A DNA stretch of 64,000 nucleotides from Lineus longissimus (Eukaryota; Nemertea; Pilidiophora; Heteronemertea; Lineidae): NCBI RefSeq assembly GCF_910592395.1, contig NC_088308.1, positions 13,533,001 to 13,597,000 of the forward strand. The letters are read 5' to 3'. Below are positions 45,541 through 53,958 of the stretch, in pieces; within the stretch, counting starts at the first letter, position 1; every line of letters begins with the position of its first letter. The notes under the pieces are model-generated. The model did no database searches, was not told the DNA's origin, and saw nothing but the letters and a program-made list of their open reading frames with translations. The position numbers were made by a program, and so were the translations under genes.

Positions 45541-48500
45541 TTAGTCTGACATGTTTCTGATTCGGTCCCTAGCAGCGATTGCTGCTTGTCTCCTAGGTCG
45601 CGCAGATGAATTGTCCTCGACATCTGTGTCTGGTGTGTCCTCTGACTGACAATCACTAGATTCCAGATGAATCAACTTCACAATGGGCCTATTGGTATGA
45701 CCTCTGGCGGTTTTCAAACTGACAGATCTCACCAGACCATCATTCCCATAATGCAACTCGGTGACCTTTCCCATGTGCCATTTGACTCTGTTCTGATTTT
45801 CATCCTGAATGAGGACCACATCATTAATCCTTATCTGATTTCGAAGCGTACCTTTCCCCATCCCTCGGTCCCTCTCACGCAGGGCGGACAAATACTCACT
45901 TGACCATCTGTTCCAGAACTCTTTCTGGAGCTTTGCCATGAGCATTATCCGCCGCTGCATTAGTGATGTGGAGAAACCGAAGGATGGGTCATCAACCTCC
46001 TCCAAATCAAACAAGGGTAGGCCTAATGTGCCTTTGGTCAGCACACGACCATTAAGGAAGTGAGATGGTGTTAACGGTTCTAGGTCTCCAACTTCAGTAG
46101 ACTGGAATGTTATAGGCCTATCGTTGAGAACTGCTGCTATCTCAGCAACGACAGTTTGCAACTCTTCCAATGTCAAAAGACGGCGGCCTAATGCCTTCTT
46201 CAAGACAGACTTTGTCAATCCAATCAAACGTTCATAAAAACCACCGTACCATGCTGCGCGTTTCTTGATGAAAGTCCACTTGACTCTGTGATTTGCTAGG
46301 AACGTTGATAGAATGTCAGAAGATGATAGGAAAGTCATAGCATTGTCGGAAATCATCTCTTGCGGCAGAGATCTCCTGGAGGCGAAACGTCTGAACGCGC
46401 GTAGGAATGATGCAACCGACAGGTCATTTACTATTTCCAAGTCGATAGCCCTTGTGACTGCGCAAGTGAAGAGGCATATGTAGGCCTTGGAATCACCCTC
46501 ACCACCTCGTACGAAAAGAGCACCGGTGAAATCAACTCCACAGACTGTGAAGGCAGGAGCCGACAATAGACGGCTTGCTTGAAGAGGGGGTGGTATAGGT
46601 GATCGGAATGGCTTACCCATGACTCTCTTGCAAATGACACAGTCGCGTAATAAACTCTTCACGCGTTGACGTATGTTGGTAATCCAGAATTTCTGTCTAA
46701 TGTGAACAATGGTAGACTGCGCACCAGAATGCAGAACTCCAGCATGTGCCTGAAGAATGATCAGCTTAGCATATCTGTGCTTGGATGGGATGAGAATAGG
46801 AAACTTGGCATCATGTGAGATTTCTGCATTGTGGAGTCTCCCACCGACACGAAGTAGACTATTTTCTCCAATGAACAAGCGCAATTGCTTCACAAGTGGG
46901 CCTTTCACACTTTTCTCCTTTATGCCCTGAATTTCAGCTTGGTAGCTGCGATTCTGAATTGCTTTAATCCACACTAATTCGGCAGAATGAATCTCATCAG
47001 ACGTGAGAGGGCCAACTTTGCGGAGTTGGCGCTCTTTGCGCAGGTTTGACACAAAGCGTAACACTAGGGCACTAACGCGAAGTAGAGCGGTGTACGAGTT
47101 GAATTTGTCCAAGTCGATAATGTTGCTGATGTCAGTAGTTTCGGTAACCTCGCTGACCGTCGTGACGAGTTCCGTTTCCGGTTGAGTACGTAGCGATTCC
47201 GATGAACGATCCGCTGCGTCCGAATTGACGCTCTGAGCATGAGAATCAAGATACTCGACATTCTCCGGCCATGTTTCTGTGCATAGCCAGTGCGGTCCTT
47301 TCCACCACAAGGTGGCATGACGAAGGTTATCGGCAGTTAATCCACGTGTGATGACGTCTGCAGGGTTATCCTGCGTCGGACAGTAACGAATCTCGTTGAT
47401 CATATCGTATGAACGAATCTCCTTGACTCTGTTAGCGACGAACGTAGGTAGTTGTTTCTCGCTGTGTAACCAGCCGATGACAATCTGACTATCAGACCAC
47501 AAGACAGAGTGTCCGATATCGATGTATGGTCTCAAACTCTCGTGTACGTATGCTAGCAAGCGTGAGCCAACTAGAGCTGCAGTAAGCTCTAATCTAGGCA
47601 TAGTCATTGACTTCATTGGTACGACACGTGACTTTGCCATTACGAGCGAGACTTCCGATCCTCGTACCAAGTAGGCACAGGCACCGTATGATTTGATGCT
47701 AGAGTCCGCGAAGACATGCAACTCGTATGATCCTCCTTCTTTATCAACAGTCTCGAACAGCTTCCGTGGTATATCGCTCGTTTGGTAGGCCTCAGCTAAT
47801 TCCTGAGAAATGGTCACCCAGGATTTCGCTAAATCCTCGGGAAGAGGCTCATCCCACGACAGTTTACGTTTCCAGAGTTCTTGTAGGAATACCTTCCCCT
47901 TGACATGAACGGGCGTGAGGTATCCTAGAGGATCAAATATCGAACTAATGACCTTGGTGACGTCACGTTTGGTCACCAAAGCTTCAATGTCTGGTGGTTT
48001 GTGATTCCACTTGGAGTAATGCAATGTATCCTCTTCTGTGTCCCAATACATGCCTAACACTTTGACATTAGTGTCAGAACTCAGGACATTGTCACGTTTT
48101 GCACAGTTCACGACCTCTGGGCAGTTAGAGGCCCATGCACGAATGTTCCAGCCTCCGACGTGCATCTCGTTCCTCGAGTCCTTGTAATAACTAACAGCTT
48201 GTGGCACCGTGTCAGTCCCACTAGCTAAATTGTCCACATAGATGTTGTTACGTATGTCCCAAGATGTAGTGCTATCTTGAGCCTCGAGATGAGATCGCAC
48301 TGCAGCGTTCAAGATAAATGGCGATGAGATAGCTCCGAACAGTACTACTTTAAACTGGAATACGCGAAGAGCACTGTCCGGGTTGTTGACGTCACTCAAC
48401 CACAAGAACTTTGTGAACTTTCTGTCCTCTTCGGCAAGTCCTACATTGAGAAATGCCTTCTCGATGTCTGCTGTGAAAGCATGTTGATGTAAACGAAACC

Positions 48501-50883
48501 TCAGCAGAATGGCGGCTAAGTCATTCTGTAAGGGAGGACCGGTCTCTAAACAGTCATTCAGCGACGGTGCATCGCCGACCTTACAGCTGCAATCATACAC
48601 GATTCTGATTGGCGTTGTTGTTGAATCAGATCTCATAACCGCGTGGTGTGGTAAGTAATGACCACTAGTTAGATCATCGCCTATGACTTCTTCAATAAAT
48701 CCACGTGCGACTTGATTCTGAATAATGCTATCGTAAGTGCGACGTAATTCAGAACTAAGTCTTTGAATCGTGTTTCGTGTGCGTTTCACACAAACGTCAT
48801 AGTTGGTTGGTAGCGGATTGTGATTTTCCTTCCAAGGAAGACTAGCCACATAGCGTGTGCCATCGTGGCGCAAGTGAGTCTTGCAGAATGACTTGTAACG
48901 ATCAGTGTCATCCGCCATGGCCTGACAGGGATTATCTTTGATTCCTATCGTTTCAAGATCCCAGTACTGCTGATAATCACTCACATCTTGGCTCGTATCT
49001 GTTGAAATCACATGCGATAAGGCTTGAGAGTCTTTAGTTTGCGAATGTAGATGTCCCGAGAGAAGATAGCCAAGTTTAGAGCGAACAGCAGTAGGTCCTG
49101 GGCCCCGAATTACGTGATCCTCTACGAAGTCCCAGAAGAAATCAGCTCCAATCAAAAGCGTGATTTGTAATGAATCGACGTTTGAGATCGGATGGGCGAG
49201 AGTTAATCCCTGTAGGTGAGGTAACGAAAGTAGCGATGAGTTGATGCGATTGTTCATTTGCGATATGCGAGGTACAACTAATGCTGACATCTGCATCTTC
49301 TCACCGGAAATCGTATGTACGGAGAAAGTTACTTCGTCGAACTTTCTAGCTGAGCCTGGCTTACCCCCAAATGTGGTAAGGGAAAGCGTGTGAGAACCAT
49401 TCGACGTTGCACTCAGCTTCTCTGCTAATTCCGTGGTGATGAAAGAGCGTGTCGATCCCTCGTCGAATAGGATGGTCGCCTTGCATGACGCTGTTGAGGA
49501 CGAGACGTCCGTCACAGCTGTTTTCAGTAAAACAGACCCGGATTTCCCTACGTGGGTGACAGTCATTTCGTCTGTACAGCCTGTTGTGACTGACTGAACA
49601 GTTTCTTCAGACTCGGTCGTTTCTCGTTCTGATTGTTGCGTTGTGTTTTGGTTATTAGAGTTTGTTTCATTCTCATCAGGTCTTGACCCCGAACAAATGG
49701 CAGTGTGATGTCTCTTCTTACATTTGCGACACGTAAACTTTGACTTGCAGTCCTTGATTTTATGACGACCAAGGCAGTTGAAGCAAAGTTGAAGTTTCCG
49801 CGTCTGAGTCAAGCGATCAGCAGGTTTAGCATACACCGTACACTCTCCTGAGTAATGCGTCCCTTTACAGAATGCACAGTACGGTTTCCGTTGCGATTTG
49901 ACGTTGGTATGAAAAGCTGCTGTGCTTTGCAGTTCCGAGCTGTATCCTGAACAGGCAGACGAACTATCTGCTGATACGTCACCTGCCTCAAGAGCTTCGA
50001 TTTCTGCTCCCAAAGCTACGCGTAGGTCGGGTAATGACCATTCACAGGAACCATGATCCCGAGCAAGCTGTTGCTTGGTGGACGTGGGTAGTTTATCCAA
50101 CACAATGGACACAAGAAAGTCCCCGTATGATGATTGATCTTTCCCAAGCGTGTCCAAGGTGCGAACATGACTTTCGAGCGTGTCGTAGAAATGACGTAAT
50201 CCTTTGGCGTCAGCGGACGTCGTCACTGGTAACTCCATTAGCGCTTTCATCGTGGCGGCAACGATCTTATGTCTTTGACCGTAGCGTTTTCTTAATATTT
50301 CCATTGCATGGGCGTAGTTCAAATTTGTCAATGCTAAGCCATGAATAGTCCGAGCAGCTTCACCTTTGAGTTGTCTCTTGAGGTACTGAAACTTTTCTAT
50401 GTCCTCAAGCTTAGAGTTATTATGAACAGATGCTATGAATCCGTCGATGAACGTTTGCCAAAGCAAATTGTCTCCACTAAAAGTTTCTAAATCTAGTTTC
50501 GGCAAGCGACAATTCGACTTGTCCTTTGTCGTTGGGTCGGATGTGGTCTTGCGTGTACATCTACCACGTGAGCGTTTTAGGCGCATCTGAAGAACGTCGT
50601 AATTTTCCTGAACATCGAGAAGATAATCGTCGAATGTGACCACTGCTTCCTCTAGGTCCTTAGTTGGTATCAGCTCCAGTAATTCCTCATCGAGTTGCTT
50701 GAGAAAGTTGATTTTCGATCTGATGCTGTCCATGGTTGATTCGAGCTTGTCTAGTTCGTCGTCCGAGAGTTCGTCAAAGTTTTCGATAAACTCGTCAGCT
50801 CTCTTCGTTAGTTTCGTTAGTTGTCCTCTATGACTTCTTCGCGAAAACGCAAGACGTTCTGCAGCTTTTTCTTTGTCTGTCAT
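45541..50883 (-). CDS. BEL-2 Gag-Pol polyprotein, intact (1780 aa)
   Basis: Complete retrotransposon polyprotein with Gag, protease, RT/RNase H and integrase in one frame from an ATG. Residues 1-110 are charged coiled-coil-like; the Pao-type Gag domain spans about 125-300 (LPKLDLETFSGD). Cys/His knuckles are CAFCKGTHYSGEC (336-348), CFNC...DC (367-379) and CRKCKKRHHTAIC (385-397). The protease motif is LFDEGSTRSF (472-481), with DEG in place of the usual DSG/DTG. RT is about 750-990: TADIEKAF (Asp 806) and YVDN (882-885), where the second Asp of YxDD is Asn. RNase H has HVFADSS (1056-1062) and WSDSQ (1129-1133). Integrase follows with zinc-binding H-H-C-C (about 1380-1418), core VDF (Asp 1451), SDN (Asp 1513) and Glu 1551, then the C-terminal extension. 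No stop or frameshift. Confidence 0.93.
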   Translation of the reverse strand: MTDKEKAAERLAFSRRSHRGQLTKLTKRADEFIENFDELSDDELDKLESTMDSIRSKINFLKQLDEELLELIPTKDLEEAVVTFDDYLLDVQENYDVLQMRLKRSRGRCTRKTTSDPTTKDKSNCRLPKLDLETFSGDNLLWQTFIDGFIASVHNNSKLEDIEKFQYLKRQLKGEAARTIHGLALTNLNYAHAMEILRKRYGQRHKIVAATMKALMELPVTTSADAKGLRHFYDTLESHVRTLDTLGKDQSSYGDFLVSIVLDKLPTSTKQQLARDHGSCEWSLPDLRVALGAEIEALEAGDVSADSSSACSGYSSELQSTAAFHTNVKSQRKPYCAFCKGTHYSGECTVYAKPADRLTQTRKLQLCFNCLGRHKIKDCKSKFTCRKCKKRHHTAICSGSRPDENETNSNNQNTTQQSERETTESEETVQSVTTGCTDEMTVTHVGKSGSVLLKTAVTDVSSSTASCKATILFDEGSTRSFITTELAEKLSATSNGSHTLSLTTFGGKPGSARKFDEVTFSVHTISGEKMQMSALVVPRISQMNNRINSSLLSLPHLQGLTLAHPISNVDSLQITLLIGADFFWDFVEDHVIRGPGPTAVRSKLGYLLSGHLHSQTKDSQALSHVISTDTSQDVSDYQQYWDLETIGIKDNPCQAMADDTDRYKSFCKTHLRHDGTRYVASLPWKENHNPLPTNYDVCVKRTRNTIQRLSSELRRTYDSIIQNQVARGFIEEVIGDDLTSGHYLPHHAVMRSDSTTTPIRIVYDCSCKVGDAPSLNDCLETGPPLQNDLAAILLRFRLHQHAFTADIEKAFLNVGLAEEDRKFTKFLWLSDVNNPDSALRVFQFKVVLFGAISSPFILNAAVRSHLEAQDSTTSWDIRNNIYVDNLASGTDTVPQAVSYYKDSRNEMHVGGWNIRAWASNCPEVVNCAKRDNVLSSDTNVKVLGMYWDTEEDTLHYSKWNHKPPDIEALVTKRDVTKVISSIFDPLGYLTPVHVKGKVFLQELWKRKLSWDEPLPEDLAKSWVTISQELAEAYQTSDIPRKLFETVDKEGGSYELHVFADSSIKSYGACAYLVRGSEVSLVMAKSRVVPMKSMTMPRLELTAALVGSRLLAYVHESLRPYIDIGHSVLWSDSQIVIGWLHSEKQLPTFVANRVKEIRSYDMINEIRYCPTQDNPADVITRGLTADNLRHATLWWKGPHWLCTETWPENVEYLDSHAQSVNSDAADRSSESLRTQPETELVTTVSEVTETTDISNIIDLDKFNSYTALLRVSALVLRFVSNLRKERQLRKVGPLTSDEIHSAELVWIKAIQNRSYQAEIQGIKEKSVKGPLVKQLRLFIGENSLLRVGGRLHNAEISHDAKFPILIPSKHRYAKLIILQAHAGVLHSGAQSTIVHIRQKFWITNIRQRVKSLLRDCVICKRVMGKPFRSPIPPPLQASRLLSAPAFTVCGVDFTGALFVRGGEGDSKAYICLFTCAVTRAIDLEIVNDLSVASFLRAFRRFASRRSLPQEMISDNAMTFLSSSDILSTFLANHRVKWTFIKKRAAWYGGFYERLIGLTKSVLKKALGRRLLTLEELQTVVAEIAAVLNDRPITFQSTEVGDLEPLTPSHFLNGRVLTKGTLGLPLFDLEEVDDPSFGFSTSLMQRRIMLMAKLQKEFWNRWSSEYLSALRERDRGMGKGTLRNQIRINDVVLIQDENQNRVKWHMGKVTELHYGNDGLVRSVSLKTARGHTNRPIVKLIHLESSDCQSEDTPDTDVEDNSSARPRRQAAIAARDRIRNMSD

Positions 50884-50916
50884 GATGAGTGTTTTCCAAG
50901 GTCACGGCACCATAAA

Positions 50917-51126
50917 TGTAGGGGCGGTTCGTAAGCAAGAACGCCAGACGACTAGCTTCCATAAAATCTATGACTCGAATCCTTTATTCTATACACAGTA
51001 AAAACATGATGAAGACGATTACATGATTAGGTTAGATGAACGACTAAACATTATGACACAACACGTATTACAATTCAATATGAACATGAATGAAAGAATT
51101 AAACCTATAATATAATCGCCGCGACA
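50917..51126 (-). repeat. BEL-2 5' LTR
   Basis: 210 bp; would hold the element's promoter. Its inner edge is followed by the primer-binding site and, about 34 bp in, the Gag-Pol ATG at 50883. Confidence 0.95.
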
Positions 51127-51131
51127 ATAGG

Positions 51132-51491
51132 TATCACAACTGAATTTCACACAGAAAGCATCAGGACATGCATCAGTTTCCAAGGCACGAAAGAGAGCAG
51201 CTGATTCAGCATTACCTCTTCCTTTTGGTGCAAAAGCAGCCGGAGGTGGGTAACAGACAAATTCCAAATTGATTCACGCATGGCGCAGCAGACGGCCTCT
51301 CCTTGCCTCCTTTTCTCACACATTTCCAACAATAATTTGAGGAAGTTTCCCTTTTCTCTATCATCAGCAAACAGTTTTCTACATTCTAAATAAAAACAAT
51401 AATAAAATGTGTCTAGGAACACGTCAAGAGCACAGCTGGCTCCGTAACTGGGATTACAGCGTAATTCATTTACAAAATGCGGTATGTACAT
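51132..51491 (-). pseudogene. USP-like peptidase N-terminal block (Cys box)
   Basis: Possible start ATG at 51491. NPSYGASCALDVFLDTFYY resembles the Cys box of C19 (USP) peptidases, with a Cys (residue 20) preceding a helix. It continues to ESIW, where the frame moves by one base (about 51262), then CYPPPAAFAPKG and FCVKFSCDTY up to the BEL-2 insertion point. CDTYC followed by HVC beyond the insertion would give one half of the Cys4 zinc ribbon common in USP fingers. An AG acceptor directly before the ATG is possible, so there may be an upstream exon. The call is by motif order; overall similarity to classical USPs is low. Confidence 0.5.
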
Positions 51492-51531
51492 TATATATCT
51501 ATATATATACAGTAATGGGTAAGTTTCATGA

Positions 51532-53091
51532 CAGCTATGGACTATGAACGAATCAAGTTAATTTTTCCTCACTTTTCCTAGCAAATGCCAAGGCACACGT
51601 TACATATAACCTGAAGTGCATATTTTGTAAGATTTTCCCAATAATGGCAGTAAAAAAGACATAAACTTAGTTTGGCATTTACATTTTAGACCAATCCATC
51701 ATAGTTTAGGCCCTCTAAAGATCGGGTGCATAGGAAGATATACAATCAAATGTTGACATTGACCATGCTGCTGAATCTGCTTGGTAAGATAAGGACTTAC
51801 GCCTACTCAAAATAAGTAATAACTCGGCAAAATAAATGAAATCTGAAATAAGAACATTTGCATCGTCGGTCATGACATAAATAGTGAGAACAAATTGCCA
51901 AGTGAGTGTGAGTATAGTACATGAACTGTTGCATGAGGCTGCCCTGACAGTCACTCAGCAAACAGACAGTATATACAAAGCCTGTTCTTGGACTCAAAAA
52001 ACACTACATAACACAAAGACAGGCATTACAAATAACTATTTTCAAAATAGATGTGACTGTATGCATGCACCATAAGGCATATTACTATATATACTGGTAC
52101 GTGTCAAAAAAAATGTTGATAACAGTACACTCACGGAAAAAGTAAATTGACACCGAGGTTGATATCTCATACTACTGGACCAACTTTCGGAGGTTTTTTT
52201 GCATATTAATGGAAATTTTGTTGGTCACCTTTCCAAAATGTTTAGTATTGGAATATTTCATGATTATGTAATCATGAATTAAATCCATTGAGAACTATAA
52301 CTGAAATATCTGAGATTATCAAAAGTGAGAATTGATATTTTGACATTTTTGATGACATTTCAATGTGAATAGATAGAGCTACCCAACAAACTTACTAACA
52401 TTAAAGGTTAACACTCCTGGCACTTCAGGTGGCTAAAATATATGTTTTGTATTCTTGATATTTTGCAAATATGCAATATTTCTGCCAAATAAATCAAAAA
52501 TTTCATAACGTCATGTTTTCAGGGTAGCAGTCTAATATGATATATAAAAACATATTTATCGGTGTCCATTTACTTTTTTCCGTGCGTGTACATGCTGATA
52601 TGATATGTGTGACGATGCACCTGAAACTCATTAGTAAAGGTTGACACACGCGTGATAGTTGATGGCATCATTTTGGCTAGAGGAAATTATTTGACAACTG
52701 CATGACAGACAATACATGAATAGAATATGCCATGAAACTGCTGCAGGATAAAAAGGCCATGCAGTTGTGTATATGGTAAACCTAAAGTTACACTTTTACG
52801 GGATGCAAATCATGACAGCCCTAAATCACTGTTTTTACTGACCATAAGATATTCTGGAAAATAACATAGTCATGAAAAGACTGTCGAGTTTCACTATAAC
52901 CACACTTTACACAAAAAAATATTCATCAGTAGAATTACCAGAGACACACATTCCGTAAAAACACTTAATCCTACCTATAAGCAGCACAGTCCTGTCATAC
53001 CAGATTATTATCTCCACCTGAACTGTAGAAGATCCCATGGAAATATACGTTACAAATGAATAACACTTAACAAGTAATCCTAAGAGTGCCC
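51532..53091. other. Non-coding stretch between USP-like block and Tudor-knot gene
   Basis: AT-rich, with short frames lacking family features. It should hold the 3' end of the Tudor-knot gene and any promoter or upstream exon of the composite gene. TACTTTTTCCGTGCGTG (52571) echoes the complement of CACTCACGGAAAAAGTA (52130), giving an inverted pair about 440 bp apart that may bound a small MITE (about 52130-52590). Confidence 0.45.
52128..52590. mobile_element. Possible small MITE with CACGGAAAAAGTAAA ends
   Basis: CACGGAAAAAGTAAATTGAC at 52134 and GTCCATTTACTTTTTTCCGT at 52563 are near-perfect inverted ends of about 20 bp enclosing ~440 bp of AT-rich, non-coding DNA. The ends resemble those of Tc1/mariner-type MITEs. 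TA dinucleotides are near both ends, but the exact target duplication is unclear. Confidence 0.45.
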
Positions 53092-53958
53092 TTAACTTGA
53101 ATCAACAAGATCATCATCGTCCTCTCTGATTTTTCCTGTGGAGTCTTTTATTTCTGTCTCCATGATTTGGAACCTATAGTCCTCAGCAGGGAGTGGTCCC
53201 TTAGAATTTGCAAAGCTGGCACTCGCTGACAGGATAAAGTCCTCATTCATTTTGAAGGACAAGTTAGTGACAAAACGAAATTTATCGCCTTGCAGAAGCA
53301 CATCCCATGAGATTCCTAATAGGGAATCCAATGCCAGAAGGTTGCCCTTCTTGTAGGAAAATCTTGCTGGTCCAGAGTGGACCCCAAGATGTAAAATATC
53401 TAGGTCCATGTCAAACTGACATGGGCCTAGGTCTGTTTTTCGATTTCTGCTCCTGCTGCGGAGCCCACACTGTATTAGATCCAATTTGAGTTGGTGCCGC
53501 CTAAACGTAATCCTTTGTTTAGCTGAATCATTCTGCATTCGGCACGTCTCAATTGAATCTTTGATAAATGACATTGCTTCATTGCGAAACAGGTCATTTT
53601 TTTCTCGCCGCCACCACCTTTGCTGATGCCAATGACACCGTCACATCCAGAAAAAGGGAGTCCTCTTCGATTAAAGCGCCTTCAATAATCAGTGATCCAT
53701 CCACTCTGCTGGTGATGGTGCGAATAAGGATGGATGATTTGCATCCTCTGACTTTAGCTGCATCCCTAATCCGGAAAACTGTCCCTTTCGCATCCACTGC
53801 CACAAGAAGTTTACAAGGGGCAACTGCTGGGGGTGTGCCAATACCATTCTCTCCATTGTCGCAATTTGCCAAGTGGACAGGCACATCTGTACTGGCCACT
53901 GCATCTCTTGGTTGTTGTGAAACAGTATGCCTATGGTGCTTCTTACTGATCTTTCGCT
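53092..53958 (-). CDS. Exon 3 of the Tudor-knot gene (with a single-base frame break)
   Basis: Acceptor TTGTTTCAG precedes 53958; ends at TAA 53092-53094. 867 bp is one base more than a whole number of codons after the phase-1 join, matching the A7 frame break at 53595-53601. Confidence 0.6.

Larger units (their letters stand above)
45188..51126 (-). mobile_element. BEL-2: complete, apparently intact BEL/Pao LTR retrotransposon
   Basis: LTRs of 210 bp at 45188-45397 and 50917-51126 look identical base for base and have TG...CA ends. The target duplication ATAGG lies at 45183-45187 and 51127-51131. On the minus strand, TGGTGCCGTGACC (a primer-binding site starting TGG) begins 4 bases inside the 5' LTR, and GGCGGGGAG (polypurine tract) precedes the 3' LTR. 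A single 1780-codon frame fills the interior. Identical LTRs and an undamaged frame mean a very recent insertion and possible activity. Confidence 0.95.
41145..51491 (-). pseudogene. Composite gene: USP-like peptidase + transposase-like + BRCT-like, split by BEL-2
   Basis: Three blocks read in order on the minus strand: 51491-51132 (USP-like N-terminus), 45182-42702 (rest of the USP fold, linker, RNase-H-like region) and 42701-41145 (end of the transposase-like region, BRCT-like domain, basic C-terminus). BEL-2 (45188-51126, with ATAGG duplicates) splits one codon region; removing it with one ATAGG copy rejoins the blocks. Besides BEL-2 there are one in-frame TAA (42702-42704) and one single-base frame change near 51262. 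I do not recognise the full architecture as a named family. A peptidase joined to a transposase-like fold suggests a large DNA-transposon gene or a host gene derived from one. A Tudor-knot gene lies 1.6 kb upstream on the same strand. Confidence 0.6.

Noticed and set aside
51019-51267. Single short protein joining the USP-like block to LTR sequence
   Set aside because: The C-terminal half is read through the BEL-2 LTR and is an artefact of the insertion.
53595-53601. A7 as a programmed -1 frameshift site
   Set aside because: The downstream coding frame is reached by +1, not -1, so classical -1 slippage would not work.
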